Shown here piece after piece: positions 9,364-19,377 of a stretch of 64,000 nt of DNA (positions are counted from its first letter, which is position 1; every line of letters begins with the position of its first letter). The position numbers and the translations under genes were made by a program. The notes beneath the pieces were generated by a model that did no database searches, was not told where the DNA came from, and saw only the letters and a program-made list of their open reading frames with translations. The stretch is from Macrosoma leucophasiata (taxonomy: Eukaryota; Arthropoda; Insecta; Lepidoptera; Hedylidae): NCBI GenBank assembly GCA_036365455.1, contig JAWQUS010000008.1, positions 16,289,501 to 16,353,500 of the forward strand, in the 5' to 3' direction.

Positions 9364-10734
9364 AAAACATACTACAGTCAGATCACCACGAGAAACTGCT
9401 CTTGTAGGCAGTACGACAGGATACGCAATTTCACTCAGTGGCATTGTTTTGCGCGTACTGTTAACATATTATAGGTACATCGATATATCGATGTTAGTCA
9501 TACCTACTACCAAAACTGAGTTTCATCGTTTGCATCCCTACCTTGACCCCGACATGTACGGTGTCTAGGCGAACTTACCTGTTATAACATTCCACATGTT
9601 TTCGGTAATACAGGCCGTAACATTTTCACAAAATTCACGGTTGTTCGTTATTAATTAGGGCAATAGTCGATAAATTTGATAAGCTTCCTATGAATTTCCT
9701 TTTGTTTGAAATAAAATGTGTTTTGGGTAGATATAATTTTTTCAGGCGTTGTTTGGTTTTATCAAAGAGATTGTATCTTCAAATTATTTTATTTAGAGCT
9801 CTGATTCTGTATTAGCTTAAGACCCAATTTTTTTATTGCTTGTGTTTGTTTTCATCTTTTCAGCATATCCGACAAACGGCGTACCGCCATCAATTTTTTT
9901 AAAAATATTATCTAAAATAGTTTGTTATATTTTTGCTCATGTTTATAAAAAAGTGCTTTTCTATTCCATAAAAAGTAATAATCCGAAACTAGCATTCACG
10001 TTTCAAGTTACACGTCATGGGTAGATGTGAACGTAAACTCAGCCCACTAGCTTCAAAGCAAATTAGCTGTCAAAGACGTACAGACGATCACGACAGAGTT
10101 CTTATACGGGTTCTGTTTTTCCTTTTGAGATACGGAACCCTATAAACATAAGTGATGACTATCTCAACAAGCGCAAAGTTTGTATACCAGTAATAGGACC
10201 TTGAGTTATGTAGTTTGAGCTCCGTTTATGGATACAATTCCAAAATATTGTTTATAGTTAATTTCATATCGCTGTCATCTAGTGATGTTCGATTGGTGAT
10301 AGCATTCGGAACCTATCGTAACCTAATCAAACGCAAATCATTCTCTTATCGCTATAGGCGGCACTATCTGTCTCGTTTTATCAATTTTTTTCCACGAATC
10401 GTCGTCGAAGCTCTATTCATTTTTCATATCGATTAAAATCTTCATGGCGGATAAGTGCATGCATTTTTTTGGGTTCCATACCTCATAAAAACATGAAACC
10501 CTAATGGGATCACAAGTGTGTCTGTCTGTTTGCCTGTGCGTACAGATCCACACAGTATTCAAAATGGGAATTCACTTGAAGCTCAGAAGAGCTGTAGAAG
10601 TTGCCCGCTTGGAGGCCATGAAGCAGAATTAGAAGAATTAAATGTTGAATGTTCAAATTTTGCCTGAAATAATTTTGTATTACCCATAATGTAAGTAAAA
10701 ATAATTATGCGAACATTTTTTTTAACCAGAGGAA
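9364..10734. other. No recognisable gene; old repeat scraps
   Basis: Scraps of the GGTTCCGTA family occur at about 10105-10145 (GGGTTCTG...GATACGGAACCCTATA) and 10465-10530 (GGGTTCCATACCTC...GAAACCCTAATGGG, then TGTCTGTCTG words). Open frames here show no recognisable domain. Confidence 0.4.
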
Positions 10735-11140
10735 AATGTGTTACCCATACCCACCCTTGGGGAGAGGGGTAGGTTATGTGGGACTGCGGGAAAAGACATC
10801 CGTCTACCCACTAAAATCGCCTGGGTGTTCCGACTCGTCCGCCATTAGTGGCGGGGTCACGGGAACGCTATCGCACACATCCGACCCCACCGACGGCTGC
10901 CGTATACACTTATTTCCCAGCTGTCTCCCCACCACGTCCCCATTTCACGGCGGGACCACCGCTAGGCAGCTGGGGATAGGGTGCAGGGCCAACGACCTAC
11001 CCGTACACCTCTTCCCCAGCCGTCTCCTCACCACAGCAGCGAGTGGCGGGCAGAGCCACGCCAAACGCCGCTCACTCTCTGGTTTCCTCTTGGCTTCGCC
11101 GGTGTGGGTTCAACCACCAGTACTGAGCCCCCCGGCCACG
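10735..11140 (+). repeat. GC-rich dispersed repeat, copy 1
   Basis: The sequence is strikingly GC-rich against AT-rich flanks. It shares GTTATGTGGGACT, CATCCGTCTACCCACTAAAA, GTGTTCCGACTCGTCCGCCA, GGCGGGGTCACGGGAACGCT and GGCGGGCAGAGCCACGCC with 34950-35550. The composition suggests the 5' region of a non-LTR retrotransposon or a SINE (inference). ORFs of 107-136 codons here are low-complexity Pro/Ser/Thr frames with no recognised domain, and I do not annotate them as genes. Confidence 0.7.
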
Positions 11141-11981
11141 TATTGAATATATACCTTAATCAACATATTCTGTACGTTGTGTATTTACGTAATGCACCAA
11201 ACCTTTTTAAACTTAGAAATTATATATTTATGTGTGAGATTAAGCATCACAACATCCCTGGCGATATATTCAGAGATACCTCCGAACTAATCAACAAACA
11301 TTAATTGCTTATTCAACTAATGAATAGATCTCGGAATTCCTGTAGCGGTGCAGATGATTAAAACTTGAAAATCGAAATGAAACACTCATGTTTATCATTT
11401 AAAGAGATAAATTATGATACTACGATACATTAATATTCGTAGTTTCTGTTTGTGTTTGTGGTTAGTGCATAATGACACGCTCTATACAGGATTATACCTA
11501 GTGAAGAGCTGTGAGTGGTAGCGTGTTTTATGTACGCTGAAAAACTCTACCAAAGTTATTAATATATAAACTGCTGTACAGAGCATTTCTTCTAGATATT
11601 GTTTTCGTAACATTTTCTTTACGGAATACTTGGATAAAATTTTCTAATTACGTTATCACTATTGATACATGTAGGTACTACATAACAATATCATATTTCT
11701 GTTTCATCACATAACTCGCAGCTATTCTGCAATAACTACAAAATAAACGTATTCTCATATATTTTATCATCCAGTAAAAGGACGCACTGAAACGTAATTT
11801 TATTGAAATCTGTCGTTCAATTTTATATATTGTAATTTGAAAGTATGTATTTCGAAAAAGAAATAAAATAATTTTACTAGAATCATAAATATGTCATTAT
11901 TAACGGCCTTCGTCTTAAATTATTCTTTTTATCAGGTTTTATTAATCTTTGACTATTTAATATTGAAATAAGAAAGTTTAC
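11141..11981. other. No recognisable gene
   Basis: AT-rich; nothing supported. Confidence 0.5.
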
Positions 11982-12150
11982 CGTATGCAGGGTTTTTAGC
12001 AGAGTCGCTCTTACAAAAAAGGGAAAAGGGACTGAATTTTTCCAAAAAAAGGGACAAAAAGGGACCAAAATGGAGCCTAAAACAATCTGTTTTTAGGGTT
12101 CCGTAGTTAACAAGGAACCCCTATAGTTTCGCTATGTATCCCCCATGTAT

Positions 12151-12785
12151 CCCCCAATATAAACAAAACTAAATTCATCCAATTTCAGACTCACAGGAAA
12201 AAAGAAATAAACCTTAATATAATCGCAAATAATGTAAAAATTGAGGAAGCCGACAATACAATGTTCCTAGGAATAAGACTTGATAAACACTGTAACTGGA
12301 AATCACATGTGGAGTAAGCGTGCAGTTCACATTGATGTTAAGTGATGACTGCAGCCTATAGACACCCACACAATGACCAGAGGTCAAAATGCAAATGCGC
12401 TGCCACTCCTGAGGCATTAGGTGTTATGCCTCTGTGCCGGAAATTACAGAGCCGTACATTACCACCTGACCGGAACACGATAGTGCTGAACACTACCATT
12501 TAGCGGCAAGTATATTAGGTAATGCGGTGGTGCCTACGCCCGCGAGCTCTGTCACTAGAGCTCTACCACCAGTAAAAAATATACATACATATATATAATT
12601 ATTGTTTTACCACTAATTCAATTATCTGTATTGTGATGACTGTTTTTAATATTGTAAAATATAATTTGCAGGCTAGGCAACTGACATTGTACACCTTGAC
12701 GGTAGAATGTAATTGCACTGTACTTATGTCACCATGTTATCATTTCTGTACTACATTCATGCAATAAAGACATTTTATTTTATTT
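12151..12785 (+). mobile_element. 3' fragment of a non-LTR retrotransposon
   Basis: In the plus strand about 12185-12312 reads as ...NNVKIEEADNTMFLGI, then RLDKHCNWKSHV. This is the FLGI-x-LD-x(4)-W-x-SH motif found just after the reverse-transcriptase domain of Jockey/CR1-type LINEs. The frame stops where a SINE begins (about 12315). Beyond the SINE, 12575-12785 looks like a 3'UTR ending GCAATAAAGACATTTTATTT, with an AATAAA signal. The fragment interrupts the GGTTCCGTA repeat and is 5'-truncated and inactive. Confidence 0.7.
12315..12572 (-). repeat. Metulj-like SINE inside the LINE fragment
   Basis: A nearly full minus-strand copy. It runs from GTGCAGTTCACATTGATGTT to GAGCTCTACCACCAGTAAAA. 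It is the innermost insertion of the nest. Confidence 0.85.
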
Positions 12786-13725
12786 TTTATTATTCTGTCC
12801 GACCGTCCGTGATTTAGCGCATTAACTATTGGTACTAGAGAGTTAAAGTTTGACACAAGTATACATCACCTTAATTACGCCGACAAAGTGGTAGAATAGA
12901 AACATGAAAAAAAAAAGAATTTATGTGTAACGCGCGGAAAAACATTTTTTGTTTTCTATGTAGTATGGGATATCGTGAAAAAGTTCAAAAATTTTAGAGA
13001 TGTGCAAATTTCATTTTTCGATTTAGTTCACTGATTCACTGTTCGAGACTTAAGTGCCAATTTTCGTTAGAGTCAAGTGTCCCCGGCCTTTTTTTACCAA
13101 CTAAACGGTTGTTGTTAGAAATAAAAATATTACGGCAATAGTAGCTACATACAACGAAATTAGTAAAAGGAAAACTATCACACTTAAATTGGCTGTATTT
13201 TACTTGAAAATTTTTATTTTTCATTACATTATTCAAACTTAAAAACTAGGGAACCCTACACTGTGCGGGGCCCGACACGCACTTGACCGGTTTTTTTTAT
13301 TCAAAACAATCATTTCTTGATGGGCTAGACTAGTATTACAACATGTATACACATTAAATTCACATATTGTCAACACAATTAAAACGATGTAAAATATGGC
13401 ACAAAAATATTATTAAGTATGCGATCTTTGACAACCCGAAAAATTGCGTTGATCCCGAAAGATTGACGACGTATCAATAAGTTTCAACACTGTAGGAAAA
13501 TAGATGGATATTGCAAGAAGTAAAAAGCACATTACCTACTCAGTTCTTTGACTTCCTTTCATATAGAGAAAATTTCAAAGACCACTTTTAATATTTTGGC
13601 AGTTGACTTGAAGTTTAGTCCCAGAAAAGGGACTTAGGGACCAATTTCTTAAAAAAGGGGGCTTTAAGGGACTTGCTGAAAAAAAAGGGACAAAAGGGAT
13701 TAAGGGACTGCCACTAAAAGCCCTG

Positions 13726-13959
13726 CGTATGTCGAAAATAATAAAACGTTCGATGTCATCGTCACATCACTCGCACCTTATAAATGAATTATTATACATT
13801 TGGACTTGTTTCAATCTCATGAACAGTATGCCAAAATAGACTAATGTTACCGGCATTTGGGGAAAAATAAAGTTAATTTGATTATTACAATGATGGATTT
13901 GTTCAATCGAGTTTTTTTTACTAGTTTTAGCAATTTCAACCTCTTTTTTTCTCTTTTTT
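13726..13959. other. No recognisable gene
   Basis: AT-rich spacer between the transposon nest and the next SINE; nothing supported. Confidence 0.5.
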
Positions 13960-14245
13960 TTAGAACTGCATCGGTAGCCTTGTGGTTTTGGGTCCGATTC
14001 CCGGGTCGGGAACTATCAGAGATAACGGTGTAAAATCCTTTATCTCTGGTTCTATTGGGATTTTTCCATTTTCTGGAAGCTTCCCAGTACTTCGGCGTTT
14101 GGTAAGGTGCCCGGAGATATTAACATGTTCGCCACCTGTTACATGGGCCAAAATGTAATCGGGGAATCGTGAGTGTTTGCTTGAAGGATGCATTTACCTC
14201 TGTCTACACTTTCGGGGATTATAGGCGTGAAGTTACGTTTTCATT
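13960..14245 (+). repeat. tRNA-derived SINE (family S2)
   Basis: The head CGGTAGCCTTGTGG (A-box-like) is followed by GGTCCGATTCCCGGGTCGGG (B-box-like). The body contains GGGATTTTTCCATTTTCTGG and TTACATGGGCCAAAATGTAA, and the end reads GGGATTATAGGCGTGAAGTT. Other copies lie at 19028, 20197 and 23281 (minus). Pol III boxes and length (about 285 bp) fit a SINE. The head is shortened relative to other copies. Confidence 0.75.
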
Positions 14246-14290
14246 TCTATCTTCTCTTTGTAAAACGCACGGTACGACACGGTGAAGAAA

Positions 14291-14344
14291 CAACTACAGT
14301 ACTGGTGCAAAGGGCTGTGGCCCTTTGCACCAGTACTGTAGTTG
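14291..14344. repeat. Perfect 25-bp palindrome, 4-nt loop
   Basis: The arms 14291-14315 and 14320-14344 are exact reverse complements around TGTG. It is not inside a recognised repeat. Confidence 0.9.
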
Positions 14345-14749
14345 ACAACAAAAGGCGCGTTATTTTTGGGTGTAGGTAGGTATAGATTTACCTCACTTTG
14401 TATCCTTAGACATAATGTACATAAAAATGTACAGGTCAAATCAATTTCTGAAACACCTCACTTCGTTTGTTTACGTTGTGTTTAACAACTGACTATACGT
14501 GGCTTAAAGCCAATGAATACGACAATACATTAGGGACCGATTTAAGTTCAGACTAAACATTAACACGAACACTGATATTGGCCACATTCCATACTAAATT
14601 GTAATCAATAGCTTTGTAATTAGGTTTAGCAAACTAAAGCCGCGTGTGATGGTTAATATTAGTCACTTGTACTATCAGAAATCTATCTTTAAGAAAGCAA
14701 AACAGATACTCAGAAGATACTGGATCCACCCATTTCTTTCAATTATCGT
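14345..14749. other. No recognisable gene
   Basis: AT-rich; nothing supported. Confidence 0.5.
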
Positions 14750-14865
14750 CGTGCTGTGTATCGTGGCACGTTACGATGTCGCGACGTAGATTTCCACGTA
14801 CGCGACGTCGCATCGTGAAACGACGCCGCATCGTGGTACGACGCGACGTCGTATCGTGTTTATGA
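14750..14865. repeat. CpG-dense degenerate tandem repeat
   Basis: Variants of a CGACGYCGCATCGTG unit recur about six times, some inverted (for example ACGATGTCGCGACG and CGACGTCGCATCGTG). CpG density is far above that of the surroundings. No coding frame is supported. Confidence 0.7.
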
Positions 14866-14952
14866 GTGGGAGACCTCACTCATGAAGACGGCATTTTGCA
14901 GAACTTCAAAGGCGGTCTAGGTACTGTATGTTTTTCTTTTAGATAACTAATA

Positions 14953-15278
14953 GGTTAGGATCCCACTGCAGAATTATTTCGTTCATCCAGATATGCTGCA
15001 AACCTATTTTTACGCATATTTATAATCTCGAGAATATCTATTTTACGGCAATATGTATAAAGACTGAAAAATCACGCCAAACGGGAGCCAAATTAGATCG
15101 GCCGCAAATAAGAGTTGCTGGCTGTTAAAGATAAAATAATTGAATTAAAAATACTTGCGGCCAAATTTTGATAGGCAACCTAGTGGATACACATATTCTA
15201 GAATCTAGATTAATATGCAATAATAATGTTTGCATCATACCTGGATGAACGAAATGATTCTGCAGTGTGATCCTAACA
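14953..15278. mobile_element. TA-flanked MITE (TIR GGTTAGGATCCCACTGCAG), copy 1
   Basis: Inverted termini of about 50 bp are seen (GGTTAGGATCCCACTGCAGA at left, TCTGCAGTGTGATCCTAACA at right). TA lies outside each end. The interior GGGAGCCAAATTAGATCGGC...AAAATTTTGATAGGCAACCT is found inverted in the second copy at 46220-46763. TA duplication and long TIRs suggest Tc1/mariner mobilisation (inference). Confidence 0.75.
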
Positions 15279-15280
15279 TA

Positions 15281-15561
15281 GAGCAACACCGGAGGGGAGT
15301 AGCCATATGCGGGCTTTCCTCTCTGTCAAAGTACAAGCCCAAATGATCCTACGCCCATCGCCTAGATGTTTAAATGTGTGCGTGAAATTGTCTATGTACT
15401 TTGTTAAAGTCAAGGTGTGAGTTTCGCAGTAATAAACAATTTTTGTAGTGTGTGTGACACGTATTTCCCCCCGCACAAAATGACAGACTGTTTTGCATCG
15501 GTAATAAACGCTATGGCTACTTCCCTCCAGTCTGCCGCGACCGGTGCCGCGTTGCTCTATG
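15281..15561. mobile_element. Unclassified insertion flanked by exact 12-bp repeats
   Basis: GATCCTAACATA occurs at 15269-15280 and 15562-15573, directly flanking this segment. The ends are partly inverted (GAGCAACACCGG... and ...GTTGCTC; GGAGGGGAGTAGCCATAT versus ATGGCTACTTCCCTCC). A related segment in opposite orientation is at 39829-40045 (GGAGGGAAGTAGCCATAGTG, GATGCAAAACAGTCTG). A 12-bp duplication fits retroposition better than most DNA transposons. One target repeat overlaps the right end of the neighbouring MITE. Confidence 0.6.
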
Positions 15562-15573
15562 GATCCTAACATA

Positions 15574-16112
15574 TAACTTCCAAATCCCGACTTCTTTCGT
15601 ATAAATAAAAACTTTCCATGTGATAATTAATTCAGATGATCAACCGAGTTGCGTGAGGACCCAAAACTTTTGTTTGGATTTTGCATAAATATTTAACTTT
15701 CTTTACGCGTGTAAAGAGTATATAAATTTTTTCATTGCTTCTAAGATGTGTTTCTATTATGTCCCATATCTCCTTTTTGTTTGTAACGTCCTTAAGTCTA
15801 AAAAATGCTTAGTTGCTCTTTGAAAGGTAAGTAATATTTCATCAAATATACCCATGTTGTAGGAACGAGACGCTTCCTTTTTCAATAATAAATGAAAATC
15901 GAGAAAATACTTTCGTTGGATGTATTTTCCAATCCCAGGTATATTATTACGCTTTTCAAAAACGTACAAAAGCACAGCGCAGTGTAACGTAAATATTATT
16001 CCAATTTCAATGGTCGTTTGAAATACGAATACCGCATCATTGAATATATGTAATAAAAAATATTACTAGTAACCGTTGTTTAAGAATCCGGAGAATTCTT
16101 GAATGATAGTAA
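15574..16112. other. No recognisable gene
   Basis: AT-rich; a 72-codon minus-strand frame at 15757-15975 has no recognisable domain. Confidence 0.5.
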
Positions 16113-16163
16113 AGAGGTAATAATATATCTTTGGTCTCCAGACCAAGTTATATTATTACCTCT
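16113..16163. repeat. 24-bp hairpin, 2-nt loop
   Basis: AGAGGTAATAATATATCTTT and GGTCT pair with AGACC and AAGTTATATTATTACCTCT around CC, with one mismatch and one bulge. Confidence 0.8.
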
Positions 16164-16170
16164 AAACCTA

Positions 16171-16616
16171 AAAACGGGATACAAGATAGTATCAAGTTTT
16201 TAAAAAATAATCCGAAAACTCGGTTTTGTAAAAGCACCGCTGCATTTTGCATTGGATACCTACCTGTAATTAAAGATAAAGTAGATTTACTTTGAAAAGC
16301 CCATGATATTACCACGGTTATTGGATTTTAAAAACGGGATACAAGATAGTATCAAGTTTTTAAAAAATAATCCGAAAACTCGGTTTTGTAAAAGCACCGC
16401 TGCATTTTGCATTGGATACCTACCTGTAATTAAAGATTAGTTTCCAAACTAGGTAGTTAATTACAGGTAGGTATCCAATGCAAAATGCAGCGGTGCTTTT
16501 ACAAAACCGAGTTTTCGGATTATTTTTTAAAAAATGGATACTATCTTGTATCCCGTTTTTAAAATCCAATAACCGTGGCAATAACATGGGCTTCAAAGTA
16601 AATCTACTTTATCTTA
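16171..16616. repeat. Foldback with a 107-bp exact direct repeat
   Basis: The block 16171-16277 recurs without a visible mismatch at 16331-16437 (period 160 bp). An inverted copy of the 160-bp unit occupies 16460-16616, separated by about 22 bp. The unit runs from AGATAAAGTAGATTTACTTT to TACCTACCTGTAATTA. The inverted arm differs by a few bases (GTATCC versus GTATCAAG; GTTATTGCC versus GATATTACC). It looks like a foldback transposon with a secondary tandem duplication of one arm. No coding capacity is seen. Confidence 0.8.
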
Positions 16617-16806
16617 TATAAAAAAAAACCATGTCACAGTGTTAGTTACCGTACTCCTCTGAAACGGCTGGACCCGATTCTCATGAAACTTTGTGAGCAT
16701 ATTGGGTAGGTCTATGAATCAGCCAATATCTATTTTTCATAACATTTTTGGACTTTTTTTTTGTATTTACTTGGGCGATACCGGGTAAGTTTGCCGGGAC
16801 AGCTAG
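16612..16806 (+). mobile_element. Non-autonomous Helitron
   Basis: It starts TCTTATATAAAAAAAAACCA after an A (16611) and ends GTTTGCCGGGACAGCTAG before a T (16807), the A|TC...CTAG|T signature. The interior ACTCCTCTGAAACGGCTGGA and TCTCATGAAACTTTGTG are typical of the lepidopteran Helitron group. Its first bases continue the right arm of the adjacent foldback. Confidence 0.8.
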
Positions 16807-16889
16807 TATTATTATATTTTATTGCACCCGCATTACACAAATATAACGAGAGAATATAATCTTAGTTAAAATTGATTATATTATAAATT

Positions 16890-17160
16890 TCTCGAAGCAC
16901 GCGGGCGTAGTCACCACCGCATTACCTAATGCACTTGCCGCTAAATGGTAGTGTTCAGCAATATCGTGTTCTGGTCAGGTGGTAATGTGCGGGCGTGTAA
17001 TTTCCGGCACTGAGGCATAACAACTTAGGCCTCAGGAGTGGTAACGCATCTGCATTTTGACCTTGGTCTTTGTGTGGGTGTCTATAAGCATGCAGTTATC
17101 ACTTAAAATCAATGTGAACTGAATGCTTGTATGCCACTTCCATTACATAAAAATAAACAT
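16890..17160 (+). repeat. Metulj-like SINE
   Basis: It runs from GCGGGCGTAGTCACCACCGC to TGCCACTTCCATTACATAAA. The first about 30 bp of the 5' head are degraded. Confidence 0.85.
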
Positions 17161-17780
17161 ATCCAAAGGATTGTTACATATTAGTATAACATGGTTGGTA
17201 GGACGTGTAAATAGCCCACACCAAGGCGGATTATAAATCCTAAGTATAGTATGATGATCACCCTCAAAACTTCGGCACCAAATAACCTATCCCTCCGGAT
17301 CAAACACCCCAATAACTAACGTGCAAGCCACTCACCAAATTGGAGACTGTACCGAGGTACCGCATATCAGGTTATTGTTCTTGACGACACACGTAGTCAG
17401 GTTTTGTGTTGATTACTTCTCGACGCCGGCGTCTTCTTCGACCATAAATTGATCTCCACCGGCTTATTCGGGAGGATCCGATAACTCTGGATCAGGTAAA
17501 CGGGCATAAAATTCAGTACAAATTCACAAAATTTTATTTAATATAAAATCATGTGTTCGTAGTTGATAAAGTAGGAGAGCAATGAAAAAAATCGTCATTT
17601 GTTTATCTTAATTTGATAATTTAAAATAAACTTTTTCTTTTTGGCCAGTCATGGTCGCGCTAATTCTCATTAGGCCAAGTAAAAACTCTTTGGACGCCCG
17701 GCAAATCAAATTAGTGCTAGCAATACACATCAGTAATGAAGTACCAACATTAAGAGACTTTTTTTTTTTTCTTCGAACGC
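17161..17780. other. Unidentified stretch, GC-richer at 17220-17520
   Basis: No gene is recognised. The 17220-17520 block (CCTCCGGATCAAACACCCC, GACGCCGGCGTCTTCTTCG) has higher GC than its flanks but only broken frames on either strand. It may be an old transposon coding remnant that I cannot name. Confidence 0.35.
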
Positions 17781-17783
17781 TTA

Positions 17784-18266
17784 GGGCTCTTTCAATTTAG
17801 GCGTTTTTTGTCGGACCGCTGCAGTGCCGAAGCGGTGCGTATAGCACACGGACGGTCTTTTGTTTTCATACAAAACGCACGGTGCGGCAACAGTTTGGCG
17901 TCGTTCCTGGGGTGCGACCGCCTATCGATATTGCTATTGTCGTTGTCATTGCTGTCAAATTTTCATATCGATTCTTGCTCTAACTAAATAACAATAATCG
18001 AAATAATCTACCATTATCGCTTGTTTCTCACCTACGAAAGCAAGAAAAACGATCGACATGAAAATTGACAGTAATGACAACGACAATAATAGAAATGTCG
18101 ATAGGCGGTCGCATCCCTGTTGTCGAGCGTTCGCGGTACCGACGTCGTACTGTTGCCGCACCGTACGTTTTGTATGAAAACAAATGACCGTCCGTGCGCC
18201 ATACGACAAACGCACCGCTCCGGCACTGCAGCGGTCCGACGCGAAACGTCTAAATTGAAATAGCCC
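17784..18266. mobile_element. PIF/Harbinger-like foldback MITE
   Basis: GGGCTCTTTCAATTTAGGCG at left faces CTAAATTGAAATAGCCC at right, with TTA outside each end (17781-17783 and 18267-18269), the usual 3-bp Harbinger target. Pairing continues inwards through CGGACCGCTGCAGTGCCG and ACGGTGCGGCAACAGT. The centre is occupied by a second foldback (17906-18119). ORFs on the minus strand here are palindrome artefacts. Confidence 0.75.
17906..18119. mobile_element. Inner foldback MITE nested in the Harbinger-like MITE
   Basis: The left end reads CCTGGGGTGCGACCGCCTAT and the right end ATAGGCGGTCGCATCCCTG. The subterminal TGTCGTTGTCATTGCTGTCA pairs with TGACAGTAATGACAACGACA. A solo copy with perfect 22-bp TIRs lies at 57082-57342, which proves this is an independent unit. 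The target duplication is not clear. Confidence 0.75.
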
Positions 18267-18504
18267 TTAGGTATACGAAATTCGAGGGTGGCACTGAAAT
18301 AACCATTAGAATTGACTGAAATCCAATACCACTTATTTCCTGATCCGGAGATACAAATACAATGCCGACTGTATAATAAAATGTGTTGTTATCAGATAAG
18401 ATACGCATGTATTTTTAAGGTTGCGTTACAAATTCGGAGTGAACTGAGGATAATTCATACATTAGTAACTCAGTTTATTCAATAAGAGAATACATTAGTT
18501 TCAC

Positions 18505-18780
18505 TGGTGGTAGAGTTCCAGTGTATGAGCTCGAGGGCGTAGACTCCACCGCTTCACCTAATTTATCTGCTGCTAAATGGTAGTTAAGCACTATCGTGTT
18601 CCAGTTAGATGGAATGTACGGCCCCGTAATAACTATCACATAGACAAAACTAAGGTCTCAGGGGTGGCAACATCTGCATTTTGACCGCTGTTTTTTGTGT
18701 TGATGTCTATTAGGCTGCAGTCATCACTTAACATCAATGTGAACTGCATGCTTGTTTGCCACCTTTGTAGCATAAAAAAA
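18505..18780 (+). repeat. Metulj-like SINE
   Basis: It starts CTGGTGGTAGAGTTCCAGTG and ends CTGCATGCTTGTTTGCCACC plus an A-run, with moderate divergence (for example ACTATCACATAGACA in place of the GGCACAGAGGCATA block). Confidence 0.8.
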
Positions 18781-19027
18781 CCTTAAAACTTACCCCGGAT
18801 ATTTTATGAATAAAACTTCATATCAAATCATCTCACACAAAGCACCGACATGACCGACCGATCTTCCACCGATGGTACCTTCAATATTACTGCAACATTA
18901 ATTTTATAATCGTATTTTTAATTTTATAACTACATATAACTACTTACCTAATCTAAGAACGGCGACTACCTACATTTTGTCTTAGAACATTGTTGCATGT
19001 TTCTCGTTAAGTGACGTTTTTGTCTTT

Positions 19028-19332
19028 GTAACTTCACGCCTGTAATCCCCGAAGGGGTAGGCAGAGGTAAATGCATGCATTCAAGCATACATGCAAACAC
19101 CCACGATTCGCCGGTTACGTTTTGGCCCATGTAACAGGTGGCGAGCCTGTTGACATCTCCGGGCACATTACCAAACTTCAAGGTACTGGGAAATTTCCAG
19201 AAAATGGAAAAATCCCAATAGAACCAGAGATAATGGACTTTACACCATCATCTCTGATAACCCCCTACCCGGGAATCGAACTCAGGACCTCAGCGTAGTA
19301 GTAGTGGCCTGCTACCACTAGGCTACCGAGGC
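19028..19332 (-). repeat. tRNA-derived SINE S2 with 13-bp target duplication
   Basis: Read on the minus strand, the head is CCTCGGTAGCCTAGTGGTAG (A box), then GTCCTGAGTTCGATTCCCGG (B box). The body includes CCATTTTCTGGAAATTTCCC, and the 3' end is CCTTCGGGGATTACAGGCG followed by TGAAGTTAC. CGTTTTTGTCTTT flanks it exactly (19015-19027 and 19333-19345), proof of target-primed insertion. Confidence 0.9.
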
Positions 19333-19377
19333 CGTTTTTGTCTTTCTGGGAAATAAATGTCTTTAAACCTACTTTAC

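Larger units (their letters stand above)
12095..13300 (+). mobile_element. GGTTCCGTA-family repeat nested in the 12-13.7-kb element
   Basis: It begins AGGGTTCCGTAGTTAACAAG. It resumes after an insertion at CTGTCCGACCGTCCGTG (about 12790) and ends GGAACCCTACACTGTGCGGG, then CCCGACACGCACTTGACCGG. The inverted GGGTTCC/GGAACCC ends and the internal ACAAGTATACATCACC word are typical of an abundant lepidopteran repeat (recalled). No coding capacity is seen. Confidence 0.65.
11988..13725. mobile_element. DNA transposon (TIR CAGGGYTTTTAG), outer shell of a nest
   Basis: The left end CAGGGTTTTTAG and right end CTAAAAGCCCTG are inverted. The exact 6-bp repeat CGTATG lies directly outside both (11982-11987 and 13726-13731). 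Subterminal regions carry repeated AAAAGGGAC words in the same strand sense at both ends. The TIR looks hAT-like, but a 6-bp rather than 8-bp duplication leaves the superfamily open. No transposase frame survives. The interior is filled with three successive insertions. Confidence 0.7.

Noticed and set aside
10736..11304. ORFs of 136 and 107 codons as genes
   Set aside because: They lie in a GC-rich dispersed repeat, overlap each other in different frames and show no domain.
17955..18226. Two overlapping minus-strand ORFs
   Set aside because: Artefacts of the nested foldback elements.
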